Assembly: GCA_029255365.1 (NCBI GenBank)
Contig: JAPFQF010000050.1
Coordinates: forward strand, 1 to 64,000
Source: Candidatus Nitrosopumilus sp.
GTDB taxonomy: Archaea > Thermoproteota > Nitrososphaeria > Nitrososphaerales > Nitrosopumilaceae
Length of the DNA: 64,000 nucleotides
Direction: 5' to 3'
A program made the translations under genes and the position numbers. This document shows, piece after piece, positions 9,420 through 19,313 of the stretch (the stretch's first letter is position 1; each line of letters starts with the position of its first letter). Under the pieces are notes generated by a model, which saw only the letters and a list, made by a program, of their open reading frames with translations, did not search any database and was not told the DNA's origin.

Positions 9420-10649
9420 CTACTGTGTATGATGTGTAGGTTGTGTAGGATAGATAGACTGTTGTTGTCTTAGTATCTCATTCATCATTCTTCTCATATC
9501 CTCTTTGTTACCTTCCTCTCTTAACAGTGCAGTCTTTACATCCAGGGGTTTTCCGCACCGTGTACACATTGTCATTTCTGGGGAATTGTGAAATGTGCAT
9601 ATTGGACATGCTTTTGGATTTTGAATTATGTTGTCCTCCAAAGGTTTCTTTAGTCCGTACATTCCGAGTATTTTATCCTCCACGTCAGAATCTACCATGT
9701 GAACATATCTAGCTGGCATCTTGCTTGAAGGTGTCCATCCCTGTCTTTTCTTTAGTTCTGCCTCTGTGAGAATTTTTGCCATCCTTGTGGCCTCTGAATG
9801 TCTAAAGAGATTCATGAACACTCTTTTCTGTACGCCCGAATTTGCCACAATTTTTCTTATGTAATTTCTGGTAGATGCATACGTCAGCGGGTCTCCAAAT
9901 CTTTGCTTTGTTCTGAATATCCACAGGGGTGCATTGTAGTCGTCTTTTAGTGGGTGTGCGTTCATCCATGCAATGACATCTGGGACACTCTCAACCAGTC
10001 TTACGGGTCTTGCGTTTGTCTTCCCGTCTACTGAGATTACCGCACCAAATTCATCCATCCTTACATGTTTCAATCTGAGGTTTAGCAGCTCTCCAGGTCT
10101 GGTTCCAGCTTCGTATTGCACATGAATCAAGGCCTTTAGCATCACATCTCCAGATGTTGCAGCCAATAGTTTCTCAAGGTCTTCCTTTGTCATCAGGTCT
10201 TCTCTGGATAGTCTGTCCTTGACGGTCTTCATTCTGATTCCCCTTATCTCCTTAGGATCTCCGTCTTCCCCAAGTGCCCTGTTGCCCGTCATTATCCACC
10301 TTACAAAGATTCGAAAGTGTTTCTTTGAATCATAGCTTTGATGGGTTTCTTGGCCTTTGTTGTCAGCATACCTTTCCATGATTTTGTACATCAGGGTATC
10401 GACATCGTCTCTTGTTAGAGAATCAAAATCCTTGTCAATCATCCTGCTCAGTGTCAGAATTGTTCTGAGTGTCTTTCTTCGGGATGCTTTTGCCTGAGAG
10501 CAGCTAACCAGATGCTGGTCATACTTGCAGTAGAGTTCGTAGTTTCTTTTTGAAAATTCCTTTTGCGCTTGGACATTGATTTGTCTTATTTCTGAATCAA
10601 AATTATAGATATCAATGGTGTCTTCTTTTCGTTGATTTTCCTGTTTCAT
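9420..10649 (-). CDS. Tyrosine recombinase/integrase with C-terminal zinc ribbon
   Basis: 409 aa; 'YEAGTRPGELLNLRLKHV' (Arg I), 'FRHSEATRMA' (HxxR-type), 'ARYVHM' (Tyr), C-terminal CPIC...CTRCGKPL. Confidence 0.9.
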   Translation of the reverse strand: MKQENQRKEDTIDIYNFDSEIRQINVQAQKEFSKRNYELYCKYDQHLVSCSQAKASRRKTLRTILTLSRMIDKDFDSLTRDDVDTLMYKIMERYADNKGQETHQSYDSKKHFRIFVRWIMTGNRALGEDGDPKEIRGIRMKTVKDRLSREDLMTKEDLEKLLAATSGDVMLKALIHVQYEAGTRPGELLNLRLKHVRMDEFGAVISVDGKTNARPVRLVESVPDVIAWMNAHPLKDDYNAPLWIFRTKQRFGDPLTYASTRNYIRKIVANSGVQKRVFMNLFRHSEATRMAKILTEAELKKRQGWTPSSKMPARYVHMVDSDVEDKILGMYGLKKPLEDNIIQNPKACPICTFHNSPEMTMCTRCGKPLDVKTALLREEGNKEDMRRMMNEILRQQQSIYPTQPTHHTQ

Positions 10650-10690
10650 GCTATAATTTGGAAAATAAGGTATTTAGTCAAATTGGAGAG

Positions 10691-10764
10691 TGCCGAGGGC
10701 ATGATTTGAACAAGCGACAGCCCGGTCTTCAGCCGAGTGCTCTTCCAGGCTGAGCTACCTCGGC
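10691..10764 (-). tRNA. tRNA-Phe (anticodon GAA)
   Basis: gccgagg-ta-gctcagcctggaagagc-a-ctcgg-ctgaaga-ccggg-ctgtc-gcttg-ttcaaat-catgc-cctcggc-a; cloverleaf by eye with one T-stem mismatch. Confidence 0.9.
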
Positions 10765-10808
10765 ACTTAGAAAAAATTGATTATGTTGAGGAATTAAAGT
10801 TTGTCTTT

Positions 10809-11345
10809 TCAGATCTTCCAAGGGATATCATCAATGTTTTTTCTTTTATTCAACAAACGGCCCATTACAAAAAACAAATCGGACAGTCGATTGAGATATT
10901 TTATACAGTTGGAGTTAATTTCATCTTTTTCACTTAGCACAACGGTTTTGGATTCTGCCCTTCTCACAACAGTTCGCACATAGTGCAGCTGTGCAGCGGA
11001 CGGATCCCCACCTGGCAGTATGAAGTTTGTCAGCTGAGGCAGCTCCGACTCAAACTTGTCAATATGCCGCTCCAATTTTTCAATCATCGCCAGCGAGACC
11101 CGATTTCTAAGATCATTCAGGTTCGGGTTTGAAAGATCAGCCCCGACCAAAAACAAATCATTTTGAACTTCGGTCAAAACAATCCTTACATCCTCATCCA
11201 GCGCATTTGCCAAAACAATTCCCAGGGCGGCATTTGCCTCGTCAACCGTGCCGTATGAGACAATTCGCGGATGTGATTTGCCAATCCTGTAATTTCCCTG
11301 CAAGCCCGTATTTCCATCATCGCCGGTTTTGGTGTATATTTTCAT
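10809..11345 (-). CDS. pduO: Cob(I)alamin adenosyltransferase, PduO type
   Basis: 178 aa; MKIYTKTGDDGNTGLQGNYRIGKSHPRIVSYGTVDEANAALG...ILPGG...LHYVRTVVRRAE. Confidence 0.9.
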   Translation of the reverse strand: MKIYTKTGDDGNTGLQGNYRIGKSHPRIVSYGTVDEANAALGIVLANALDEDVRIVLTEVQNDLFLVGADLSNPNLNDLRNRVSLAMIEKLERHIDKFESELPQLTNFILPGGDPSAAQLHYVRTVVRRAESKTVVLSEKDEINSNCIKYLNRLSDLFFVMGRLLNKRKNIDDIPWKI

Positions 11346-11435
11346 AGTTTTCCATTTCAGATATTGCTATTATGTTGTTCGAAACCAAACAATATGAAAA
11401 CTCATTAGTAGACAGTTCAAGACACAGCATACGTC

Positions 11436-11969
11436 ATGGTCCTGGATTTTTTTAAAACTGCAGTCAATCTAAAAAAAATTCAAAGAAAGGGGTGGGTGGA
11501 CAGGTTGTCCATCAGCAACCCTGAGTCTGTTGCAGATCATTCGTACTCCATGGCAGTTATGGGCATGGTCATATCAGATTTGGAAGGTTATGACTCTGAA
11601 AAAATAATCAAAATGATACTGCTGCACGATTTGGCAGAATCGGAGATAGGCGACCATACCCCGGGGCAAATACCTGCAGAAAAAAAGAAAGATTTGGAAA
11701 ACAAGGCATTTTTAAAAATTTCAGAAAGTCTGCCCGACCAGATAAAATCAAAATATCTGAGCATATGGAAAGAATATCAGGAGAATTGTTCTCAGGAATC
11801 TAGAATGGTCCATCAGCTTGACAGACTGGAGATGGCCCTGCAGGCAAAGGCGTATGAATCTGAAGGACACCCAAAAGAAAAACTGGAATCTTTTTTTGAA
11901 TCTGCAAAAAACGACATCACCAATCCAAAACTAAAAGAGTTGCTCAGAAAAATCGTCGGGGATGCATGA
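11436..11969 (+). CDS. HD-domain phosphohydrolase (YfbR/HDDC2-like)
   Basis: 177 aa; 'ESVADHSYSMAVMGM...ILLHDLAESEIGDHTP'. Confidence 0.85.
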   Translation: MVLDFFKTAVNLKKIQRKGWVDRLSISNPESVADHSYSMAVMGMVISDLEGYDSEKIIKMILLHDLAESEIGDHTPGQIPAEKKKDLENKAFLKISESLPDQIKSKYLSIWKEYQENCSQESRMVHQLDRLEMALQAKAYESEGHPKEKLESFFESAKNDITNPKLKELLRKIVGDA

Positions 11970-12193
11970 TGTCGGAAAATGAAAAAGACAAACTAATCGA
12001 CGCGCAAAAGGAGGTGATAGGAATCCTGTTCGAGGTAATCAAAAGACTCCAGGCAAACAGGGATCTGGATGAGGAATACTTTCAGATGGCATCAGACGGC
12101 AATGAAAATAAAATTCGCATCAAAGAGATATTGGGCGAAAGAACGGAAAATGCAAAAATTGTCAGCAGGCTGCTGGAACAGCTGGAAACATAG
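11966..12193 (+). CDS. Hypothetical protein coupled to the HD protein
   Basis: ATGATG overlap with preceding stop; 75 aa charged. Confidence 0.6.
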   Translation: MMSENEKDKLIDAQKEVIGILFEVIKRLQANRDLDEEYFQMASDGNENKIRIKEILGERTENAKIVSRLLEQLET

Positions 12194-12195
12194 TC

Positions 12196-12489
12196 TCAGC
12201 AGCCGCAATCATCGTCAGATATCACTCTGAGATGAGCTGTTTGCTGGTATTTGTCTTGGACATAATTTGCAAGGTTTACTATTCTGATTCGAGGCTCCCG
12301 GGCAGTCCAATTGCCCTCGTTTTCAAACCAGAACTCTATCTCGTCAAGATCATACCGCTCGTTTTGCTTTACCAGACTTTTGAAAATCAGCTTTATTTCT
12401 TCAATATCTGACTCTGAAAGTTTAGACTTGTCCTCGACCATGGTGGTGATTTCATTTAGTTTGATGATTACATTGTTTGTAAGGGGCAT
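12196..12489 (-). CDS. Conserved hypothetical protein (C-terminal CGC)
   Basis: 97 aa ORF, convergent with the previous gene. Confidence 0.6.
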   Translation of the reverse strand: MPLTNNVIIKLNEITTMVEDKSKLSESDIEEIKLIFKSLVKQNERYDLDEIEFWFENEGNWTAREPRIRIVNLANYVQDKYQQTAHLRVISDDDCGC

Positions 12490-12562
12490 GTTTTTTCATC
12501 CACAGGATTCTATACAAATCTTTAGAAGCAAAATTGTTATAGCAATCGCACTTGAGCAAGTC

Positions 12563-12910
12563 ATGCAGTATTTTCAGGCTTTGAAACTAGGCCAAAAAAG
12601 AGTGGCCGCAGCAAGAGAATACCTCAACACGCTGACAAATGGCAAGGCAATGCCTGCACTGGCACTGGCAGATACCAAATCCAACGTGTGGGAGCCGGTG
12701 GGTGAAGAAAACATGTATGCGTTTGTAGACGAATCTGCGGGCTTTGTGCTGACTGACAGCAGCGGATATATTCTTGCCCTTGTGGACAAGACAGGCTCCT
12801 CCAAAACAATAGTTCAGGGAGTGACCAAACAGCAAAAGGAGATGCTGGAAAAAGCATTTCAAAATGACAATATTTTAAAATTTGAGGGTAAAGTAATCTT
12901 ACCCGTATAG
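12563..12910 (+). CDS. Conserved hypothetical protein
   Basis: Internal ATG of the 12311 ORF: MQYFQALKLGQKRVAAAREYLNTL...; upstream part overlaps the minus-strand gene. Confidence 0.6.
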   Translation: MQYFQALKLGQKRVAAAREYLNTLTNGKAMPALALADTKSNVWEPVGEENMYAFVDESAGFVLTDSSGYILALVDKTGSSKTIVQGVTKQQKEMLEKAFQNDNILKFEGKVILPV

Positions 12911-12961
12911 TCTTAAGAAAAAAACATAAGCTTTAGTTATGATATAATTTACAAGTAAGAA

Positions 12962-14185
12962 ATGGGTAAATTTTCTCAGGAAATTGAGGTCGGAGGGCAC
13001 CTAATTGATTCCTCAATTCTGACCAAGATCTTTGACAAAATAATGGACTTGCAGGGGGAATTTCAAGTACAGGAGATTGAGATTGGAAAAAGAAAAAAAG
13101 ACCAGTCATTTGCAAGGCTGCAAGTCACGGGGAAAAACCAGAAACATCTGGATGAAATTTTGCAGACCGTTTATCGGCTGGGGGCAGTGTCAAAAATCCA
13201 ACAGCTAATCACGCTAAAAAAATCACCAAAAAACAACGTCATGCCAGACAATTTTTACAGCACGACAAACAACCACACCCATGTTTTTTACAAGGGAAAA
13301 TGGATTCCTGTTGAAAACATGATGATGGACAAGTGCATCGTCATCAAGGGCGGCAGGGCATTCTGTGTTCCGGTAAGGGACGTAAAAAAGGATGATCAGA
13401 TAATAGTTGGGGAGAAGGGAATCAAAATCACCCCGCCAGAACGCCCAAGAGAAGGCGCAAATGTTTTTGAATTTATGGGAAGCTCAAGCTCCAGCGAAAG
13501 GCCGACCCAGCACATTGCAAAGCAAGTTGCAGACGACATCTACCTTACAAAGAAGAAGGGGGGGAAAATCGTACTCGTGGGCGGCCCCGCAATTGTGCAT
13601 ACCGGTGCAGACGACTCTGTGGCGGAGCTTATCAGATCAGGGTACGTTGACGGGGTGCTAGCAGGAAACGCGTTGGCAGTGCACGACATAGAATATGCCA
13701 CTTTGGGTACTTCCCTTGGGATGAACGTGCATGATGCGACACTGGCGTATCACGGACACAGAAACCACATGGACACAATCAACGAGGTGTTCAAGGCGGG
13801 CTCAATTCCAAACATGGTAAAGTCCAAGAAACTTACCAAGGGCATAATGTATGAATGTGTGAAAAACAACATACCATTTGTCTTGGCAGGATCCATTAGA
13901 GATGACGGGCCACTGCCGGACGTGATCACGGACGTGACTCAGGCCCAAAGGGAATACAAGAAAGTACTGAAAGATGCAAGTATGGTGATTATGATTTCAA
14001 CAATGTTACACTCCATTGCAACTGGAAACATGCTTCCTGCAAATGTCAAAGTAATTGTTGTTGACATTAGTCAACCAACAGTAACAAAACTTATGGATAG
14101 AGGAACATGGCAGGCATTGGGAATTGTATCAGATGTTGGTGCATTTTTACCAATGGTTGCTCAACAATTAAGAAAAAAGAAATAA
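12962..14185 (+). CDS. TIGR00300 / LOR-SDH-like protein (archaeal ornithine cyclodeaminase)
   Basis: 407 aa; 'GGHLIDSSILTKIFDKIMDLQGEFQVQEIEIGKRKKDQSFARLQV' and 'VLVGGPAIVHTGADDSVAELIRSGYVDGVLAGNALAVHDIE'. Confidence 0.85.
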   Translation: MGKFSQEIEVGGHLIDSSILTKIFDKIMDLQGEFQVQEIEIGKRKKDQSFARLQVTGKNQKHLDEILQTVYRLGAVSKIQQLITLKKSPKNNVMPDNFYSTTNNHTHVFYKGKWIPVENMMMDKCIVIKGGRAFCVPVRDVKKDDQIIVGEKGIKITPPERPREGANVFEFMGSSSSSERPTQHIAKQVADDIYLTKKKGGKIVLVGGPAIVHTGADDSVAELIRSGYVDGVLAGNALAVHDIEYATLGTSLGMNVHDATLAYHGHRNHMDTINEVFKAGSIPNMVKSKKLTKGIMYECVKNNIPFVLAGSIRDDGPLPDVITDVTQAQREYKKVLKDASMVIMISTMLHSIATGNMLPANVKVIVVDISQPTVTKLMDRGTWQALGIVSDVGAFLPMVAQQLRKKK

Positions 14186-14923
14186 TCACGGCATTAATCT
14201 AGGATGCATTACTTTTAATCCATTTTCATCCAATTCTATTGGATGAATTTGTTCACTGTGTCTAATACCTCTAAGTTTGGTGACTTGAATTGATCTCTCC
14301 ATAGTTTCTTGATTTCTTGTATGTCTTAATTGAATTACTCCAGATGATACAAACCATTCAGGTGGAATTTGTGTTTCATTAACTGTCTCAGATAACAATA
14401 GAGATGAAACACCACAACTTTCAAGTGCTTGTACCAATCCTTGTAGTCCTTGTCGTGTATTGAATTCATCAGAATATTGCATTTCTAAAATAGTAATAGA
14501 GTCAATTACAATTCTTTTTGCCTCCACTCTCTTTATGCTGCTGAGTAGGAGTTTAGTCAAATGTTCAAATGGAATTTGCTCTCCTCTATACAGAGAATCA
14601 TCTTTTCCAATTGAATCATTAGTTAATTTGAAAGGTCTTGCATCAATCATCAATATTTTATCTTTTGAAATTAAATCATCAAAGTCCCAACCATGAGATT
14701 TGGAGTCACTTTTAATCTCATCAATATTTTGGGCCAGTGAGAGGTACACTCCAGGTTCATCAAAGTCTTTTGCACCAGCATAAAGAAATTGTAATCCCAT
14801 CGTAGTCTTGCCTGAACCAGGAGGACCAGAAACTACAACTGAACGACCTTGTTTTAATCCTCCAGATACAATAGAGTCTAATCCTGGAATTCCAGTTTTT
14901 ACTTTAGCATATGTTGTACTCAT
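14186..14923 (-). CDS. KaiC-like RecA-superfamily ATPase
   Basis: 'GIPGLDSIVSGGLKQGRSVVVSGPPGSGKTTMGLQFLYAGA'; likely start MSTTYAK at 14923. Confidence 0.85.
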   Translation of the reverse strand: MSTTYAKVKTGIPGLDSIVSGGLKQGRSVVVSGPPGSGKTTMGLQFLYAGAKDFDEPGVYLSLAQNIDEIKSDSKSHGWDFDDLISKDKILMIDARPFKLTNDSIGKDDSLYRGEQIPFEHLTKLLLSSIKRVEAKRIVIDSITILEMQYSDEFNTRQGLQGLVQALESCGVSSLLLSETVNETQIPPEWFVSSGVIQLRHTRNQETMERSIQVTKLRGIRHSEQIHPIELDENGLKVMHPRLMP

Positions 14924-15005
14924 GTAATTAAGATAAACAAATTTTTGCATATAAAGAGGGAGACGAATTTGATTCTAACAGGTATGAGGGTATTATTACA
15001 GATGA

Positions 15006-15614
15006 ATGTTTTTTGATGAGTTCCACATGGACTCAAACAATAATTTCATAGAATATACCAAGGCAGGGGAATCAGTCCACATCGCAAATGGCTCATCCAA
15101 ATTATTTGCATTAATTATCGCTCCAATAGTATTAGTGATTTGGAGAATGGGGTTATTTCGAGGCGCTGATGCATTTGCTTTAATTGCCATAGCAATCATA
15201 GCACCGCAATTTACACTTGCAGAAAATATTGTAACTCCAATTACAACATTGTCTAATGCTGCAGTATTGTTTGTGGTGCCTTTAATGATTAATGCAGTAC
15301 GAAACATAGTTTCGATTATGAAACATGAAAATATTTTTGAGGGTTTTGAAGACCCAACATATAAAAAAATATTAGCATCATTTTTGGGATACAAAGCAAA
15401 AAATCCAAAATATGGTTTCTCAATTGAGAAAAATGAACACAAAGTAAGAAAATTTGTTTTTTCATTTCATAATGCAGATAATGCAGAATTTTCAGAAAAA
15501 CCAAACACGTGGATCACACCAGGTATACCATATCTATTGCTAATTATTGGGGGATTTTTGATACAATTAGTATACGGAGACATCATAGTAATGAGTTTAA
15601 AGTTAGTCTTATAA
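15006..15614 (+). CDS. Thaumarchaeal membrane protein, hypothetical
   Basis: 202 aa with several hydrophobic segments. Confidence 0.65.
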   Translation: MFFDEFHMDSNNNFIEYTKAGESVHIANGSSKLFALIIAPIVLVIWRMGLFRGADAFALIAIAIIAPQFTLAENIVTPITTLSNAAVLFVVPLMINAVRNIVSIMKHENIFEGFEDPTYKKILASFLGYKAKNPKYGFSIEKNEHKVRKFVFSFHNADNAEFSEKPNTWITPGIPYLLLIIGGFLIQLVYGDIIVMSLKLVL

Positions 15615-15639
15615 TTTTACATAAAAATAATCTGTAACA

Positions 15640-15950
15640 TTATGTGACAGACATTGCCAGAATTTAAAAAACAAACAATAGATCATACAGAAAATAAATT
15701 TCAAACATTACAAGGAAAAAATTCTATTTTAGGAAGATTGAACAGATGGTCATATTATCCAAAAAGTCAATTAATGTACTAGGATCAGAAGCAAATTTTA
15801 TCAAGTTTTACCATACAGATTTTATTAAATTCCTAAAAAATACTAAATCAAATTTAGAGATACTTACAACAGTTTCAGAAAAAGGTAATTATGTTTTTGA
15901 AGGTGTTTCATCAGAGAACATAAAAAGATTTTCTGTTATGAGATATCAAT
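15640..15950 (+). pseudogene. Decayed gene, possibly TrmB-like regulator fragment
   Basis: Two consecutive frames encode MPEFKKQTIDHTENKFQTLQGKNSILGRLNRWSYYPKSQ... then SINVLGSEANFIKFYHTDFIKFLKNTKSNLEILTTVSEKGNYVFEGVSSENIKRF, and stop abruptly at the neighbouring gene. Confidence 0.4.
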
Positions 15951-16202
15951 TCCCAGACGTCTTGCACAGGCAATCGCGGATTTGCCTACATCCTCATCAA
16001 TTCCAACTTTGAGTAGTTTCTCAGTCCACCCGGTTTGCGTCCCCCTCGTGTTTTCATGATAGTATTCCCTCAAAATCGTGCCTATCTCATCATCCAACCT
16101 GCATCGGGTGGCCTCATTCATGCCGGCCCGAAGAATTGTGGCATCGGATGCGGCCAGAATTTTGATGAATTCAATGCTTTCCAGGGAAAGTTCTGCCATC
16201 AA
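15936..16202 (-). CDS. Conserved small protein downstream of gatB
   Basis: 88 aa; start overlaps gatB stop. Confidence 0.6.
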   Translation of the reverse strand: MMAELSLESIEFIKILAASDATILRAGMNEATRCRLDDEIGTILREYYHENTRGTQTGWTEKLLKVGIDEDVGKSAIACARRLGIDIS

Positions 16203-17605
16203 ACACCAATCTGTTTTTTCAGAATATCAAGAGTCAGCGCAGGATCTGCCTTTCCTTTTGTTTTCTGCATGACTTTGCCTGCCAAATAATTTATTGTCTG
16301 TGGATTTGATTTTGCTTGCTCGACTGCCTGCGGCTCTTCTGAAATCACCAGAGCGACAATCCCGGACAATTCGGATTCGTCGGAGACATTTCCAAGGTCC
16401 AGTTCCGCAATTACGGCAGACAGATCCTTTCCAGATTTTAAAATCTCGTGCAGCGCATTTTTGGAGGAATTCCTAGAAACTTTGCCGGACTGAATTGCAT
16501 CAGCAAGTTCTCTCAGATGTACTGAAGTGAATTTGGACGCCTCACGCTTTTCTCTAGTGTCGACCAACCCCATTAATTCAGTGGTGATGATATTTGCAAC
16601 CTCTTTTGCGTTTGATTCTGTGTGTGCATCCTCAAACAGATTAGAGTAATATTTGTCAGAAGATAGCACGTCAGCCACCTGCGAGGTGATGTTGTATTTT
16701 GAGACATATCTCTCTTTTTTAGAATTGATGCTTTCAGGCATTTCAGCCTGCAGTTTCTTTCTAATTTCAGGATCAATCCTGATCCACGGGATATCACCCT
16801 CCAAGAAATAGCGGTAGTCAAGATCTTCCTCCTTGGAACGGGAGGACACGGTTATTTTTCGCCTGTCATCCCAATGGCGAGTCTCCTGAACTATCACTAT
16901 GTCGCGAGAATGTAGACTTTCTTGTCTTGTAATTTCAAAATGAACCGCCTTTTCCAAATCATGAAATGATCCGATGTTTTTTATTTCAACTTTTTTGCCG
17001 CCTTCAATTGAAACATTGGCGTCCGCCCTCATCGCACCTTCCAGACTTGGGTCGGCCACGCCAAGGTTTGCCAAGATATCAGACAAAATGTTTAGAAAAT
17101 CCCTCACTTCTTTTGGTGTTTCAAAGTCAGGTTCTGTCACAATTTCTACCAAAGGCGTGCCGGCACGATTGTAATCCACCAGAGTGATCTGGTTTTTTGA
17201 TGAGCTTCCCTCATAAATCAGGCGTCCGGGATCCTCTTCTAGCTGTATTCTGGTGATTCTGATTTTTTTGTCACCTATCATGATGGAGCCGGCACCCCCC
17301 ACACTGGTATCGCCATATATGTTCAATTGCGTGATTTGGAAATTTTTTGGAGAGTCAGGATAGAAATAATTTTTTCTGAAAAACGCGATTTTTTCAGGGG
17401 TCGTGCAGTTTAGAGCCATTGCAATCAGCGTTGCTTTTTTTACCGCCTCTTGGTTTAATCTCGGTAAGCTTCCAGGTAACCCCATGCAGACAGGGCAAAT
17501 GTTTTCGTTGATTTCAAACTCCCTATAGTTTGCCTTGCATGAGCAAAATAACTTGCTATTAAGATTAGTCAGTTGGCAGTGAATCTCCAGGCCAATCATG
17601 GTCAT
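16199..17605 (-). CDS. gatB: Asp-tRNA(Asn)/Glu-tRNA(Gln) amidotransferase subunit B
   Basis: 'MIGLEIHCQLTNLNSKLFCSC...CPVCMGLPGSLPRLN...RAGTPLVEIVTEPD'. Confidence 0.95.
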   Translation of the reverse strand: MTMIGLEIHCQLTNLNSKLFCSCKANYREFEINENICPVCMGLPGSLPRLNQEAVKKATLIAMALNCTTPEKIAFFRKNYFYPDSPKNFQITQLNIYGDTSVGGAGSIMIGDKKIRITRIQLEEDPGRLIYEGSSSKNQITLVDYNRAGTPLVEIVTEPDFETPKEVRDFLNILSDILANLGVADPSLEGAMRADANVSIEGGKKVEIKNIGSFHDLEKAVHFEITRQESLHSRDIVIVQETRHWDDRRKITVSSRSKEEDLDYRYFLEGDIPWIRIDPEIRKKLQAEMPESINSKKERYVSKYNITSQVADVLSSDKYYSNLFEDAHTESNAKEVANIITTELMGLVDTREKREASKFTSVHLRELADAIQSGKVSRNSSKNALHEILKSGKDLSAVIAELDLGNVSDESELSGIVALVISEEPQAVEQAKSNPQTINYLAGKVMQKTKGKADPALTLDILKKQIGV

Positions 17606-19047
17606 ATTGGAACCTCCGGCAAACTTACGGTCTGCTCCAGCGCATATGCTGCCTGAAGTAATGATTTGTCATTCATGGAATCTGCCATCAATTGGATTCC
17701 AATGGGCAATCCGTTTGAGTTTGCAAACGGAATTGATATTGCAGGCTTTCCAGTAAGGTTTGCAGTGACAGTGTTGATGTCAACAAGAAACAACGAGATT
17801 GGATCGTCAATTTTTTCACCGATTTTAAATGGCAGAATCGGGACAGTTGGGGATACAAGAAAATCAAATTTTTTGAATGCCTCGTTGATTTCTTTTATAA
17901 GTTTGCTTTTTACTTTTAACGCCTTTAGGAAATATTTTCCGGCATGTCCTGCAGACGGAACAAACCCGCCAATAATCATCCTTCTGGTCACTTCCGGACC
18001 AAAATTACGTCGAGCCTTTGAAATGTAAGAATTGAACTCATAGCCTTCCAAAGGAAAATCATACCCGTATCTTAGATTGTCATACCTTGCAAGATTGCTT
18101 CCAGCTTCTGTAGCAGTGATGGTATAGTATGCAGCTACAGAATATTTTACCATGTCAAGGGAGATTTCCTCGCATACTGCACCCAGAGACTCAAGTTTGG
18201 AAATGGCGTCTTTTGTGGCAGACAGCACTGCAGGGTCTATCCCGTCCCCAATCATCTCTTTGATTATACCGATACGCTTACCCTCAATGCCGGATTCTAT
18301 GCCTGAAAGATAGTCCTCATTTTTGTTATCAACTGTGGTGTTGTCATTGGGGTCGATTCCCGAAATCATGTTTAGCATAAAGGCCGAATCCTTCACAGTC
18401 CTGGTAAGAGGGCCGATCTGCTCAATGCTGTTGGCATATGAAATCAGTCCATATCTGCTAATCAAACCATAAGTTGGCTTGTATCCAACAGTAGAACAAA
18501 AACTTGCAGGGTTTCTTACAGAGCCGCCAGTGTCGGAACCAAGGGACGCCACGCATTCAAACGCGCTGACGGATACTGCACTGCCGCCAGAAGAGCCGCC
18601 GGGGACATAATCTGTATCCCATGGATTTTTACTCGGACCAAACGCGCTGAATTCAGTTGACAGCCCCATAGCAAATTCGTCCATGTTTACTTTGCCGACA
18701 AATATCGCATCTTGTTGTTTTAGTTTTTTAATTACAGTTGCATCATAGGGTGCAATAAAATTCTCAAGCATTTTTGATGCACATGTGGTTTTTGAGTTCT
18801 TTATGCAGATGTTGTCTTTGATTGAGATTGGCATTCCAAAACAACTACCAACCTTGCCGCCAGACTTTATTTTCTTGTCGATTCCTCTGGCTTGATCAAT
18901 TGCCTCTTCGTTTACAGACAAGAACGCATGCAGTTTGCCATCGACGTTTTGAATTTGCTCGATGGTTTTTGCGACAAAGTCTTCCACAGATATATTTCCA
19001 GTTTTTATTTCTTGAATATATTCAAGGGCAGATATTTTTAGGTTCAT
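17602..19047 (-). CDS. gatA: Asp-tRNA(Asn)/Glu-tRNA(Gln) amidotransferase subunit A
   Basis: Amidase signature 'PSKNPWDTDYVPGGSSGGSAVSVSAFECVASLGSDTGGSVRNPAS'. Confidence 0.95.
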   Translation of the reverse strand: MNLKISALEYIQEIKTGNISVEDFVAKTIEQIQNVDGKLHAFLSVNEEAIDQARGIDKKIKSGGKVGSCFGMPISIKDNICIKNSKTTCASKMLENFIAPYDATVIKKLKQQDAIFVGKVNMDEFAMGLSTEFSAFGPSKNPWDTDYVPGGSSGGSAVSVSAFECVASLGSDTGGSVRNPASFCSTVGYKPTYGLISRYGLISYANSIEQIGPLTRTVKDSAFMLNMISGIDPNDNTTVDNKNEDYLSGIESGIEGKRIGIIKEMIGDGIDPAVLSATKDAISKLESLGAVCEEISLDMVKYSVAAYYTITATEAGSNLARYDNLRYGYDFPLEGYEFNSYISKARRNFGPEVTRRMIIGGFVPSAGHAGKYFLKALKVKSKLIKEINEAFKKFDFLVSPTVPILPFKIGEKIDDPISLFLVDINTVTANLTGKPAISIPFANSNGLPIGIQLMADSMNDKSLLQAAYALEQTVSLPEVPI

Positions 19048-19313
19048 GAAGACATCTTTGGCGCACGAACGTATGTTCCCTTGTAGTGATTTAGTTTCTC
19101 AATCAGTCTATCATCAAATGGAATGTATTCATCTTTTCTTAAATTAGAAATAGAGATTTCAGGCATCGAAATTTCTTCAGACTCAACCCCGGCAGAATCC
19201 AAAATATCAAAATAACCAATCATGGATTTTACTTTATCGACATATTCATTATGATCGTCAATATCTATCCTCATTAATTTTGAAACGTGTTTTATTTCAT
19301 CTTCAGTCACCAT
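19044..19313 (-). CDS. gatC: Amidotransferase subunit C
   Basis: 89 aa GatC-like; start of the gatCAB operon, ATGA overlap with gatA. Confidence 0.85.
   Translation of the reverse strand: MVTEDEIKHVSKLMRIDIDDHNEYVDKVKSMIGYFDILDSAGVESEEISMPEISISNLRKDEYIPFDDRLIEKLNHYKGTYVRAPKMSS

Noticed and set aside
10737-10983. Plus-strand ORFs 10737 and 10801 over tRNA-Phe and pduO
   Set aside because: They overlap the tRNA and are antisense to the PduO gene.
12574-12862. Three overlapping minus-strand ORFs (12574, 12587, 12624)
   Set aside because: Antisense shadows of the plausible plus-strand gene 12563-12910; no family motifs.
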